A DNA stretch of 64,000 bases from Empedobacter tilapiae (GTDB lineage Bacteria; Bacteroidota; Bacteroidia; Flavobacteriales; Weeksellaceae), in NCBI RefSeq assembly GCF_004785645.1, contig NZ_SRPE01000010.1, positions 116,525 through 180,524 on the forward strand. Reading direction: 5' to 3'. The notes beneath the pieces were generated by a model, which was given only the letters and a program-made list of their open reading frames with translations, had not been told where the DNA came from and ran no database searches. A program made the position numbers and the translations under genes. Every line of letters begins with the position of its first letter. Position 1 is the first letter of the stretch. Shown one piece after another: positions 16,102 to 24,955 of this stretch.

Positions 16102-17784
16102 TTATGTGCTTTCTTTATTTTTTTGTTTTTGAATTTTAATAAAATCTAAGGGACGCAAGCCCGTTTCACTGTAAAAAACATTTGAAAATTGTCTTGGATT
16201 CATATAACCTGCTATTTCTCCTAATGCCCCTACACTATAATTAAGGTATTGTGGTTGTTCTTGTAATAAATCAGTAATAAATTTTATTCTCAACCGATTG
16301 ATGTACGATGAAAAATTAATTCCTTTGTACTGATTGACACATTTTGATAAATAAGTGGTATTCGTTGAAAATGATTTTGCCAAACTTACTACTGTTATGT
16401 TAGGGTTTAAAAACTCTTTGTTCTGCTCGAATTCTTCTAATTTTAATAGTATATTTTCAAATGCCTCTTTGTTCAATTCGTCATCATCTTTAACCAATGT
16501 TATCCGTTCTTTATAAGTTGTTTCAGCTGATTCTTCTATAAACAAATTGAACTTTTCTATTAATCGTTTGTTTTTATTTCTACTTTTTACGATTCCCATT
16601 ATCAATACTATTATTCCAGTAAAACATGTAACTAATACAACATATAATTTTTGAGATTTATTTACTAACTTTTCCTTTAATTTGAGTAATTGAGCCGTAT
16701 CATATTCTTTGTATATAACTTGACTCATTTCTACATCTAGCTTATAATTTAACTCATCCATTTTTAGTAATTGATTGATTATATATAATTGTCTGCTCGT
16801 ATCAGAAGCAGCTAATGCATCATTTAATATGTTTTCATATATCGGTCTGTATTTAATTTCTAAGAAGTTGTATTCATTGAAAATACTGTCTATTTTGTTA
16901 AAATATATTATTTTATGTTGTTGATTATTCAATTTATCAAATGCCTTTGCTTTGTAGTAATAGATTTTGGTTAGTGTATTAAAATCATTCGTTTTTATTA
17001 AAATATCTTCTTTAGTCGATAATAATTGAATAGCCGTCTCAAATTGATCATTTAAAAACTCATCAATTGCTTTATTTATCGTAAAATGTCTAAGGAAAAA
17101 ATCGTTGTTGTATACCTTGCTTTTATTTAGTCCTAGTTGATTAAATTCTTTCGCTTTTGCTTTGTTACCAACTTCTTGATGGAGACATGCTAATTGATAT
17201 ATTGTATTTAATAGATACGCTTGGTAGTCTTTGTTTTCTGGTTTTGTTTGGAAAAAGGTTTTACATTTAAGCAATAATTCTTCTGCTTGGCTGTAATGAT
17301 GTAATTTTATTTTTATCATCGCCATATTAAACGTTACTTTATGCATCAGGTATTGATCTTTTGAATGGTTTAACTCATGATCTGCATTTAAGTAATTTTG
17401 TAATGCTTCTCTATAATCTTTTGCTTTGTAATACGCTAATCCTTTTGATAATAAAGCTGTTGCTGCTAATTCTTTATTTTTTAATTTTCGGGCAATAATT
17501 ATTGCACTATCTGCATATTCTACTTGCGTGTTTAAATGGCTCGAAAAAAAGATTCCTTCTTTATAAGCATAAAATAAATTTAGCTTATCTTTTTCTTTTT
17601 TAGCATTTCTTATATACGCTTGCACATAGAGCATCGCATTTGGATGATGCTTTTCATCTATTAATGCATCCAATCTTTCGATTAAATAGGTGTTATCTTT
17701 TGAAGTTAAAGAATCTATTTGATGTGCTTTTATTAGAAGAGGTAGTAGTAAGAGAATGCACACATAGGTTACAACTCTTTTCAT
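16102..17784 (-). CDS. TPR-membrane-AraC hybrid sensor regulator
   Basis: This 560-residue one-component regulator has a signal peptide at ~1-20 and a periplasmic TPR-like helical repeat region (~30-350; e.g. AATALLSKGLAYYKAKDYRE). A single transmembrane helix follows at ~372-395 (VVLVTCFTGIIVLIMGIV), then a cytoplasmic AraC/XylS double HTH (~460-555; TTYLSKCVNQYKGINF, GYMNPRQFSNVFYSETG). This architecture is a recurrent Bacteroidetes sensor type. It most likely drives the minus-strand cassette that begins 133 nt downstream (inference). Its own upstream region holds an 11-bp-phased TGCC array at 18045-18096 that could be a binding site. Confidence 0.85.
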   Translation of the reverse strand: MKRVVTYVCILLLLPLLIKAHQIDSLTSKDNTYLIERLDALIDEKHHPNAMLYVQAYIRNAKKEKDKLNLFYAYKEGIFFSSHLNTQVEYADSAIIIARKLKNKELAATALLSKGLAYYKAKDYREALQNYLNADHELNHSKDQYLMHKVTFNMAMIKIKLHHYSQAEELLLKCKTFFQTKPENKDYQAYLLNTIYQLACLHQEVGNKAKAKEFNQLGLNKSKVYNNDFFLRHFTINKAIDEFLNDQFETAIQLLSTKEDILIKTNDFNTLTKIYYYKAKAFDKLNNQQHKIIYFNKIDSIFNEYNFLEIKYRPIYENILNDALAASDTSRQLYIINQLLKMDELNYKLDVEMSQVIYKEYDTAQLLKLKEKLVNKSQKLYVVLVTCFTGIIVLIMGIVKSRNKNKRLIEKFNLFIEESAETTYKERITLVKDDDELNKEAFENILLKLEEFEQNKEFLNPNITVVSLAKSFSTNTTYLSKCVNQYKGINFSSYINRLRIKFITDLLQEQPQYLNYSVGALGEIAGYMNPRQFSNVFYSETGLRPLDFIKIQKQKNKEST

Positions 17785-18002
17785 AGTTTAGATTTATTGA
17801 TTAATACTAATGTACTTTATTTTATATCCTAAATCGTTTATTAAGTACTTAATCGTTTAAAAGTGTATAATTTATAAATTATACATTCTTTTTATAAAAT
17901 GTACTTGTTGTATTCTTTGTTGTTCTATAAATTTCTCTAGTTTTGAGTGTCTTTGAGTATATAAGTCTAATCAATTATTTCAAAGAAACTTAAATGATGA
18001 AT

Positions 18003-18031
18003 AAAAAAGAGAGGTTTTACTTCTCTTTTTT
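18003..18031. terminator. Hairpin with A/T runs
   Basis: A perfect 10-bp stem AAAAAAGAGA / TCTCTTTTTT with a 9-nt loop. It lies upstream of the AraC gene and may stop read-through in either direction. Confidence 0.5.
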
Positions 18032-18044
18032 ATTGCATACACTT

Positions 18045-18096
18045 TACTGCCACTCTACTGCCATTATGTTGCCTTCATCTTGCCTTGATGTTGGGA
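18045..18096. repeat. 11-bp-phased TGCC array
   Basis: TGCC occurs at 18048, 18059, 18070 and 18081 and TGGG at 18092, each exactly 11 bp apart and mostly preceded by a C/T pyrimidine. One site per helical turn suggests a cooperative binding array. It lies 260-310 bp upstream of the AraC gene. Confidence 0.55.
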
Positions 18097-18123
18097 GTAA
18101 GCGGTAAGCGGTAAGCGGTAAGC
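18097..18123. repeat. Heptamer tandem repeat (GTAAGCG)3.9
   Basis: Four near-perfect copies of a 7-bp unit directly follow the TGCC array. They could change length by slippage. Confidence 0.8.
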
Positions 18124-18309
18124 AAAATTAAAATTTTGAAGTAAGGTTTGTTTGTTTTTTTTACGGTTTACGGTCTATGCTTAACGTTTTACGCTTTTTT
18201 TATTAATAATCAAATTCAGTTTTAACAACTGGGTTTGTCATTCTAGGTTTGTCGAAGAATCTCTTCCTTTCATTTTTTGCTCATCCAAAAAACGAAACAA
18301 AAAAAGATG

Positions 18310-18443
18310 CCGACACTAGTCTCTCAATGATTCAACTTGCTAAATTATTTCCATAAAGTTGGCAACTCGCTTCACTCAAACACTCCAACTTTTTTTATTC
18401 CAATAATTTAGAGTTGAGTTACATTTTGATTCTAAATCGTCGG
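18310..18443. repeat. R1 palindromic repeat, copy 1
   Basis: A 134-bp imperfect palindrome from CCGAC to GTCGG. Nested stems include TAAATTATT/AATAATTTA and AAAGTTG/CAACTTT. It is preceded by a shared flank with a run of A's and ACGAAAC. Confidence 0.7.
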
Positions 18444-18500
18444 ATTTTTTTAATTCCTATTTAAACATTCAAATTCGTTGTCAATTTCACAAACGGGTTT

Positions 18501-18597
18501 TGTCATTCGTTATTTATCGTCTAAGTCTTCGATACAACGTTTTGCAAACGCCACTCTGACTGACGATAATGAGAAGCTGAAATCAAATCAGCTTGAC
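18501..18597. repeat. R2 palindromic repeat, copy 1
   Basis: The outer stem is TTATCGTC (18514-18521) with GACGATAA (18562-18569). Inside is CGTTTTGCAAACG. An adjoining hairpin AAGCTGA/TCAGCTT follows (18574-18594). Confidence 0.7.
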
Positions 18598-18717
18598 ATT
18601 TCATTATTGATGTAAATACCTTTTAGGGAAGTCTTGATATTAATTCTGCAAAAGCAGAAAATGTGAAAAAATAAATTATAGTCGTTTAATATTTTAAATC
18701 ATTATTATTCTTTCATT

Positions 18718-20016
18718 TTACTCCTTGAATGCTTCGTTAAAAATGCTTAAAACTCTGTTTCGAGCAAAATTATGAGGAACTATAGGAGAAGGATAATCAT
18801 CAGTTTCAAATTCTGAGACCCACTTTTTGATGTAAAGAGATTCTTTATCAAATTTTTCTGTCTGAAGAGTTGGATTAAAGACTCTAAAATAAGGTGCCGC
18901 ATCGCATCCTGATCCAGCAACCCATTGCCAATTACCATTATTTGCAGACAAATCATAATCGTTTAGTTTTGATGCAAAATAAGCCTCTCCCCAACGCCAA
19001 TCTATGAGTAGATGTTTGCATAAAAAACTTGCTGTTATCATTCTTACTCTATTATGCATAAAACCAGTTTGATTAAGCTCTCTCATTCCTGCATCTACAA
19101 TAGGATAACCTGTTTTCCCATCGCACCATAGCTTAAATTCCTGCTCATTATTCCTCCACTTAATAGCATTATACTTAGCCTTAAAAGGTTGGTGAACAAC
19201 ATATGGAAAATGATAGAGTATTTGCATAAAAAATTCTCTCCAAATTAATTCATTTAGCCATGTTTCATTTAGCTCTATCGCTAACGCAACACATTTTCGT
19301 ACACTAATCGTTCCAAATCTAAGAGCTATACCTAATTGGGTCGTACATTGTAAAGCAGGATGATCCCTATATTTATGGTAATTTTGAATAATTTCCTTAT
19401 CTAGCTTTGGCTGTTTGAATAAAATTGATGTTTTTAAAAAACCAATTTCTTTCAGTGAAAGAATCGTTTTGAATTCTGTTTTCAAAAATTTACTGTAATC
19501 AGGCTTATAACATTTATAATGTTCTGTTTTCAAAATTTGTTTCCATTTTTTTGCATACGGCGTATATACTGTATAAGGAGAACTATCTTTCTTTAAAATA
19601 TCTTTCTTGTCAAAAATTACTTGATCTTTAAATGCTTTAAACGAAATGTTATATAACTTAAAATAATTGTAAATCGAAGTATCTCTTTTAATTGCCAAAG
19701 GTTCATAATCACGATTACAAAATATAGAATGAATAGCAAACTCTGTTGAAAGTTGCTGAAAAATTTTGAAAGGATCACCATAATATACATGGAGACTTGT
19801 CCCAAAGGATTTTAATTGATCATTAATATTTTGAAGCGCTTGATGAATATAATCCACCCTCCTATCTTTCTTGTCATCCAGTTGCCGTAGAATACCTTCA
19901 TCAAAAATAAAAATAGGTAACACAGGAATTCCAGATGAAAGAGCGTGGTACAGCCCAACATTATCTTCTAAACGAAGATCTCTTCGAAACCAAAAAATGG
20001 AAATTTTATTTTTCAT
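18718..20016 (-). CDS. phrB: Deoxyribodipyrimidine photolyase (cryptochrome/photolyase family)
   Basis: This is a light-driven DNA repair enzyme that splits cyclobutane pyrimidine dimers. The 432 residues start with the antenna-binding Rossmann domain (IFWFRRDLRLEDN, VLPIFIFD). The FAD-binding helical domain carries ELIWREFFMQI, GYPIVDAGMREL, HNRVRMITASFL and NDYDLSANNGNWQWVAGSGC, the last holding flavin- and Trp-chain residues. Length fits class I CPD photolyases. It is the last gene of the carotenoid operon and overlaps the lipocalin gene by 11 nt. Coupling repair of UV damage with protective pigment is a known arrangement in other bacteria. Confidence 0.93.
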   Translation of the reverse strand: MKNKISIFWFRRDLRLEDNVGLYHALSSGIPVLPIFIFDEGILRQLDDKKDRRVDYIHQALQNINDQLKSFGTSLHVYYGDPFKIFQQLSTEFAIHSIFCNRDYEPLAIKRDTSIYNYFKLYNISFKAFKDQVIFDKKDILKKDSSPYTVYTPYAKKWKQILKTEHYKCYKPDYSKFLKTEFKTILSLKEIGFLKTSILFKQPKLDKEIIQNYHKYRDHPALQCTTQLGIALRFGTISVRKCVALAIELNETWLNELIWREFFMQILYHFPYVVHQPFKAKYNAIKWRNNEQEFKLWCDGKTGYPIVDAGMRELNQTGFMHNRVRMITASFLCKHLLIDWRWGEAYFASKLNDYDLSANNGNWQWVAGSGCDAAPYFRVFNPTLQTEKFDKESLYIKKWVSEFETDDYPSPIVPHNFARNRVLSIFNEAFKE

Positions 20017-20569
20017 TTAAAAATGGATTATCATTTCGATTATGTTCTACCCAAATCAAATTGGATATATCATAACCAATTTCTGAAGCTAATGCAAGAA
20101 AGTTTGTTTTAATATTATCTGGAATATCTTTCGTCCTAGATAAAATCCATAAGTAATTTAGATTTTTACCTATAACCAATGCATATTGATAGTTTTCATC
20201 CAAAGCAATTACGTTATATCCAGCATAGAAAGGTCCAAAGAAGCTTACTTTTAGCTTTCCTATTTGCTTACCGTCTCTAAATTTTGCTTTACCTATAGCT
20301 TGCTTCCATACTTGTTTATCCTTATTAAATCCGCTATTTGAAACCACCAGATTTCCTTTTTTATCAAAAGTGTAGTTAGCGGAGACATTATCCAAGTTTT
20401 TCTCGAAACGAAAATCTAAACGAGCGATTTCAAACCAAGTACCTAAATATCGATCAACTTCAAAATTTCGAACAGCTTCTGCCTTTTTAGGAATAGAGGA
20501 ACATGAATTGGAAAATATTAACAATCCTATACAAGCTGTTTTCAATAGTATTTTATTTTTCATTTTCAT
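20006..20569 (-). CDS. blc: Outer-membrane lipocalin (Blc-like lipoprotein)
   Basis: The 187-residue protein has a lipoprotein signal with lipobox FSNSC (Cys ~23). The lipocalin fold starts with DRYLGTWFEIARLDFRFEKN, the G-x-W signature of bacterial Blc and apolipoprotein D types, and includes YNVIALDENYQYALVIG. Such lipocalins bind lysophospholipids or other hydrophobic molecules. In a pigment operon it might carry or protect carotenoids or repair membranes (inference). Start ATG 20569, with an alternative at 20563. It overlaps lycopene cyclase by 17 nt and photolyase by 11 nt. Confidence 0.9.
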   Translation of the reverse strand: MKMKNKILLKTACIGLLIFSNSCSSIPKKAEAVRNFEVDRYLGTWFEIARLDFRFEKNLDNVSANYTFDKKGNLVVSNSGFNKDKQVWKQAIGKAKFRDGKQIGKLKVSFFGPFYAGYNVIALDENYQYALVIGKNLNYLWILSRTKDIPDNIKTNFLALASEIGYDISNLIWVEHNRNDNPFLNEK

Positions 20570-21254
20570 GAGATTTTGATTTAAATTGTTTAAAAAAATA
20601 GAGAACTAAAAGAAATTGCGTATATCCATACACAGCATCTTCTATTGGTATAGTTCCCATTCTGATTCCCAAAAAATCATCAGGATTATAATTTACAATT
20701 GGCGACTCTAATCCTGTACCTGTTAGAATACCATTTACAGGAAAGAAACCAAGCATAAGAATAGTGAAAACAAACGAAGCTTTTCCTATCCAATCTACAC
20801 AACGAACAAAGTGTAAATACAGTAAAACAACCAATGTTATAACAGCTGTTAATAGGGTATAAATTCTATCATAATAAAGTAAAGCGACGATTGAACAAAC
20901 AATCACAGTAAAAAAAACAATCAGGTTATTAAAACAGGAAAGCCAATCTAATTTAAAAAATTTATCAAAGCAGAAATAGGTAAATATGCAAGAAAATGGT
21001 ATACAAATAAAAAACAACCATTCTTCTAAAGGTAGACCTCCTATAAAAAAACCAAGTGTATAATCTGTATTAAACCACCACACTCCTTTAGCTGTAAACC
21101 AAATATCCCATGCAATAAATGGAACAGCTACAACAAGTGCTGCCTTAAAAAAAGCTCCAAAATGACGGTGAAAAAGAATACGAGAATCAAAGGATGATAA
21201 GAAACAAATAATTATTGTAAAAAATAAAATCAAAATATAAGTATAAGACATCAT
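20553..21254 (-). CDS. Lycopene cyclase, heterodimer-type fused domains (CrtYcd-like)
   Basis: This is an integral membrane protein of 233 residues with six or seven hydrophobic helices and the lycopene-cyclase-domain hallmarks: a P-x-E-E-W motif in GGLPLEEWLFFICIPF in the first half and GTIPIEDAVYGYTQF (the second E-D pair) near the C-terminus. It joins two halves related to CrtYc and CrtYd of actinobacteria. The reaction is cyclisation of lycopene to beta-carotene, with no net redox change. It overlaps crtZ by 4 nt, so the product is passed straight to the hydroxylase (inference). Good confidence from motifs and context. Confidence 0.88.
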   Translation of the reverse strand: MMSYTYILILFFTIIICFLSSFDSRILFHRHFGAFFKAALVVAVPFIAWDIWFTAKGVWWFNTDYTLGFFIGGLPLEEWLFFICIPFSCIFTYFCFDKFFKLDWLSCFNNLIVFFTVIVCSIVALLYYDRIYTLLTAVITLVVLLYLHFVRCVDWIGKASFVFTILMLGFFPVNGILTGTGLESPIVNYNPDDFLGIRMGTIPIEDAVYGYTQFLLVLYFFKQFKSKSHENEK

Positions 21255-21709
21255 TTTTGCGCAGAATTAAAGTACATTTTAAAATACTTGAAAGGAACAT
21301 ATAGAAACCCAAAACATTCTCCATCATCTTTATTTAGATGCTTATGATGTTGTTTATGAGCCCTACGAAGAGCAAGAAAATACGGATTCTTTATTCGTTT
21401 AAAATAATTCAGTCGTTGATGAATAAAAACATCATGCACAAAAAAATACGCCATGCCATAAAGCATAATTCCTACCCCTACAAAAAACAAGTAACTATAC
21501 TTATTGAGCGAACCAAAATACATCAAAGCAATAGTCGGAATCGCAAATATCACAAAAAAATAATCGTTTTTTTCAACTGATCCTTTATGGCTATGATCAT
21601 GATGATCTTTGTGGAGAAACCATAAAAATCCATGCATCACATATTTATGAATAAACCATGTAATAGGCTCCATAAGTACAAATATTAGCAATACTAAAAA
21701 TAAATTCAT
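21251..21709 (-). CDS. crtZ: Beta-carotene 3-hydroxylase (CrtZ)
   Basis: This is a non-heme di-iron membrane hydroxylase that turns beta-carotene into zeaxanthin. The 152 residues show the full histidine set: H21-x4-H26, H33-x2-H36-H37 with following DHSH, FVHDVFIHQRL, and AHKQHHKH near the C-terminus. About four transmembrane segments lie between. The length is typical of the fatty-acid-hydroxylase-like CrtZ family. It lies 4 nt after the SRPBCC gene and overlaps the cyclase gene by 4 nt. Confidence 0.93.
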   Translation of the reverse strand: MNLFLVLLIFVLMEPITWFIHKYVMHGFLWFLHKDHHDHSHKGSVEKNDYFFVIFAIPTIALMYFGSLNKYSYLFFVGVGIMLYGMAYFFVHDVFIHQRLNYFKRIKNPYFLALRRAHKQHHKHLNKDDGECFGFLYVPFKYFKMYFNSAQK

Positions 21710-21713
21710 ACAC

Positions 21714-22175
21714 CTAAGTATTAAATAATTGCTTTAATACTTGATGACGATAATCAAATATTCTATTCAACTTTTTTTTCACCAAAAGAGAATGAACAAC
21801 ATTTCCCAAAACTCCAAAAGGAAGCTCATATTCTACTGTATCTTTCATTAAAACCCCCTTTTCATTGGGAATAAATTCATGAAAATGTTTCCAATATTTA
21901 TATGGACCTTTTTGTTGAAAATCTGTAAAACTTTGCTGCGGCTCTACTTGAATAATCTTTGTCTGCCATTTCAAAGGAATACCCAATAGCGGTGACACAC
22001 TATAATCGATGAGCATACCTTCAAAAATTGGCTGATCCTGATCTTCTGACAAAACTGTAAAAGCCATATCTTTAGGTGTAATTTCCGAAAGATTCATTGG
22101 AGAAGAAAAAAATCGCCAAGCTGTATCAATATCACAATACAGCTGTTGTTCTCTATACAAACGGTACTTCATCAC
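21714..22175 (-). CDS. SRPBCC (START-like) family protein
   Basis: The 153 residues fit the SRPBCC/polyketide-cyclase-like hydrophobic-pocket fold. An N-terminal strand (YRLYREQQLYCDIDTAWRFF) precedes FSSPMNLSEITPKDMAF, and later come KWQTKIIQVEPQQSFTDFQQ and a C-terminal helix. The family binds lipids or terpenoids. A member inside carotenoid operons is common, possibly carrying hydrophobic intermediates (inference). Its 5' end abuts the preceding 154-aa gene without a spacer and crtZ follows after 4 nt. No catalytic residues are obvious. Confidence 0.85.
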   Translation of the reverse strand: MMKYRLYREQQLYCDIDTAWRFFSSPMNLSEITPKDMAFTVLSEDQDQPIFEGMLIDYSVSPLLGIPLKWQTKIIQVEPQQSFTDFQQKGPYKYWKHFHEFIPNEKGVLMKDTVEYELPFGVLGNVVHSLLVKKKLNRIFDYRHQVLKQLFNT

Positions 22176-22640
22176 TTATTCGTTTAAAATTTTTTCAATA
22201 TTTCTACGCAAATTTATAGACGTTATTTTACGCCTGTTTTCTGATAAGATTTGCGTATCTTCTTCAACCTTTGAATAGTAGTTCAAAAATGAGGGTGCGT
22301 TTTTTTGTACCGATAGCCGAATGAATCGCAATTCAAAATTTTCAGGTTCAATCTGTATTGCCTTCTCTATATTCTTTTTACCTTTATTAAAAGTTTTAAG
22401 CTTATTTAATGGATGAGACACATGTTTAGCATTGATCGTTTGTACAGCTCCTAGATAACCCAAATAAATAGCGGATTTATTTTTTATACGGTCTAATTCA
22501 GCTATTACATTTACACATAATTCTTTGTCATTAGATAACTTAGAATAATTAGCCCTTACCTCTTCAAGAACTAACTCAGTGTCATTTATAAAACCTAAAA
22601 ATCCCACAATGAGAAACCCTAACATTTTAATCATAACCAA
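22176..22640 (-). CDS. Hypothetical secreted helical protein of the crt operon (154 aa)
   Basis: The N-terminal stretch MVMIKMLGFLIVGFLGF looks like a signal peptide or anchor. The rest is helical, with one TPR-like segment at ~85-110 (KGKKNIEKAIQIEPENFELR). I do not know a named family. It overlaps crtB by 10 nt and directly abuts the SRPBCC gene, so it is made with the pathway enzymes. A periplasmic or membrane-associated scaffold role is conceivable but unsupported. Intact. Confidence 0.7.
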   Translation of the reverse strand: MVMIKMLGFLIVGFLGFINDTELVLEEVRANYSKLSNDKELCVNVIAELDRIKNKSAIYLGYLGAVQTINAKHVSHPLNKLKTFNKGKKNIEKAIQIEPENFELRFIRLSVQKNAPSFLNYYSKVEEDTQILSENRRKITSINLRRNIEKILNE

Positions 22641-23467
22641 GCAGCTTTATATCTTATGTAACTTTTAAACGCAACAAAAGCTTTTTCAGAATTAGCTATT
22701 CTAATTCTTCCATTTAAAATTTCTTTTGATGATTTTTTTTTGATCTTCTTAAACAAAGAAAGATAATATTTGTAAGCAAGATAAACACCAAAAATTGAAG
22801 AAGCTGGAAGTTTTTTAATCCCAATCAACGCTTCATCAAATTCTTTTTCTATTTCTTTTTCTATTGCGTATTTTATCTTATTATCAAAACCACTTATATC
22901 CACATTCGGAAAATAAGTTCTTCCCAAAATATGATAATCCTCTTTCAAATCTCGAAGAAAATTAATTTTCTGAAAAGCAGAGCCCAATTTCATCGCATAA
23001 GGTTTTAATTCTGCATACTTATCTTTATTACCATCTGTAAAAACCTGTAAACACATGAGTCCTACTACCTCAGCAGAACCTAAAATATAGGTTTTGTATA
23101 AGTCCGAGTCATATTCTATTTGTTGCAAGTCCATTTCCATACTACTCAAAAATTGATCGATAAGTTCTTTATCAATCTTATAATAATTTACAGTTTCTTG
23201 AAATGATTGTAAGATGGGGTTAAGCGATATCCTCTCATTTAATGCATGTAAAGTTTCTTTTCTCAATCTTTTTAAAAGCTTCTCTTTGTTATATCCATGA
23301 AAACTATCTACGATTTCATCTGCCAACCTTACATAACCATAAATCGCATAAATAGCCGATCGAATAGAAGGTTTTAAAGCGAGAATACCCAAAGAAAAAC
23401 TTGTGCTATATTTTTGAGTTGTCATCTTACTCACCGAATAAGAAAGCTCATCAAATAATTGTTTCAT
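22631..23467 (-). CDS. crtB: Phytoene synthase (CrtB)
   Basis: This enzyme condenses two geranylgeranyl diphosphates head to head to give phytoene, the first committed carotenoid step. The 278 residues contain the first aspartate motif RLADEIVDSF (~residues 47-56) and the second in INFLRDLKEDYHILGRTYFP, with EVVGLMCLQVF between. The length fits trans-isoprenyl diphosphate synthases of the squalene/phytoene class. The gene starts 6 nt after crtI. The supply gene for GGPP is not in this window. Confidence 0.93.
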   Translation of the reverse strand: MKQLFDELSYSVSKMTTQKYSTSFSLGILALKPSIRSAIYAIYGYVRLADEIVDSFHGYNKEKLLKRLRKETLHALNERISLNPILQSFQETVNYYKIDKELIDQFLSSMEMDLQQIEYDSDLYKTYILGSAEVVGLMCLQVFTDGNKDKYAELKPYAMKLGSAFQKINFLRDLKEDYHILGRTYFPNVDISGFDNKIKYAIEKEIEKEFDEALIGIKKLPASSIFGVYLAYKYYLSLFKKIKKKSSKEILNGRIRIANSEKAFVAFKSYIRYKAAWL

Positions 23468-23473
23468 ATAGAA

Positions 23474-24946
23474 TTACTTTTTTATTTTGTTGATCTCATT
23501 GGCCACTATTTTACCGGATATAATAGAGGGAGGAACTCCTGGTCCAGGAACAGTTAACTGACCGGTATAAAATAAATTTTTTAGCTTTTTATTTCTTATT
23601 TTAGGTTTTAATACTGCTGTTTGATCAAGTGTATTAGCCAACCCATAAGCATTACCACCATAAGCATTATAATCTGACACAAAATCTCTGACACAATAAC
23701 TTCTTTTAAAGTCAATTTTAGATTGCAAATCTACAACACCTGTATGCTTTTCTAATCGTGAAAGCATTTCCATTAAATACTTCTGACGCACAAATTCATT
23801 GTCATCTATTCCTGTTGCAATCGGCATTAGCAAAAACAAATTTTCTTTCCCTTCTGGTGCAACAGAATGATCAGTTTTTGATGGACAACAAGCATAAAAC
23901 AAAGGTTTTTCAGGCCATCTTTTCTTTTCGTATATGCTATCTATATGTAGATCTAATTCATTTTCAAAGAATAGTGTATGATGTTTTAAATGCGGAATAG
24001 TTTCATTAAAACCAAGATAAAAAATCAGACTAGATGGAGCAAATGTTCTTTCTTCCCAATAGTCAGCCGTATAATTTCTATATTCTGCGTTCAAAAGTGT
24101 TTCTGTATGATGATAATCAGAAGAAGCAATCACTTCATCAAATTCATAGATTTCACCATTTATTACAAGCGAACTTACACTTTTATCTTTTACATTTATT
24201 TTATCAACATTACAATTAAAATGAAAGTGCGCCCCTTGTTCTTCTGCTACTTTTTTCATTGCTAATACCAGCTGATAAAAACCTCCTTTAGGATAATAAG
24301 TACCTAATACATAACCGCCATAATTCATCAAACTATACAAGGCAGGAATCTTTTCAGGAGATGCGCCCAAAAATATAACTGGGAACTCCATCAAAGCTCT
24401 CAATTTCTTATCTTTAAAATATCGTGCAACATATGCTCTGAAATTAGAAAGTAAATCCAATTTCAAAGCATTTTTAGCAATTTTAATAGATACAAATTCA
24501 GTCCAATTAGTACAAGGTTTATGTACAAAATCCTTCATTCCTACTTCATATTTAAATTTGGCAGATTTCATAAAGTTTTCTAATTGAAAACTAGCTCCTT
24601 TCTCTATTTTTTCGAAGGTTTCTTTTAGTGCTTCAAAATTTTCAGGTACATCTAATTTTTCGTTAGAAAAAATCATCTCAAATTGAGGATTTAACGATAT
24701 CAATTCAAAAAAAGAAGAAGTGGCATAACCAAAATCCTCAAAGAAATCTTGTATAACATCTGGCATCCAATACCAACTAGGTCCCATATCAAATACATAA
24801 CCTTCTTCTGTTTTTAATTGTCTTGCTCTTCCGCCTGGCTGATTATGTTTCTCAAATACATGTACTTCATGTCCTTCTTTTGCTGTATAAGCAGCAGCTG
24901 ATAAACCAGAAAATCCAGATCCAATAATGGCTATTCTTTTTTTCAT
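23474..24946 (-). CDS. crtI: Phytoene desaturase (CrtI)
   Basis: This FAD enzyme introduces double bonds into phytoene to give lycopene. The 490 residues start with the dinucleotide-binding loop IIGSGFSGLSAAAYTAKEG followed by VHVFEKHNQPGGRARQ. They end with the CrtI signature FYTGQLTVPGPGVPPSIIS and GKIVANEI. Length and motifs are normal. It lies between the HIU hydrolase-like gene (9 nt) and crtB (6 nt). Confidence 0.94.
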   Translation of the reverse strand: MKKRIAIIGSGFSGLSAAAYTAKEGHEVHVFEKHNQPGGRARQLKTEEGYVFDMGPSWYWMPDVIQDFFEDFGYATSSFFELISLNPQFEMIFSNEKLDVPENFEALKETFEKIEKGASFQLENFMKSAKFKYEVGMKDFVHKPCTNWTEFVSIKIAKNALKLDLLSNFRAYVARYFKDKKLRALMEFPVIFLGASPEKIPALYSLMNYGGYVLGTYYPKGGFYQLVLAMKKVAEEQGAHFHFNCNVDKINVKDKSVSSLVINGEIYEFDEVIASSDYHHTETLLNAEYRNYTADYWEERTFAPSSLIFYLGFNETIPHLKHHTLFFENELDLHIDSIYEKKRWPEKPLFYACCPSKTDHSVAPEGKENLFLLMPIATGIDDNEFVRQKYLMEMLSRLEKHTGVVDLQSKIDFKRSYCVRDFVSDYNAYGGNAYGLANTLDQTAVLKPKIRNKKLKNLFYTGQLTVPGPGVPPSIISGKIVANEINKIKK

Positions 24947-24955
24947 ATCTCGTTT

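Larger units (their letters stand above)
17785..18717. other. Gene-free region with regulatory array and palindromic repeats
   Basis: No gene is visible. It holds an AT-rich AraC-gene leader, a hairpin (18003-18031), a phased TGCC array, a heptamer tandem repeat, one R1 and one R2 palindrome, and a weak TTCTGC/GCAGAA hairpin (18644-18659) beyond the photolyase stop. Confidence 0.6.
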
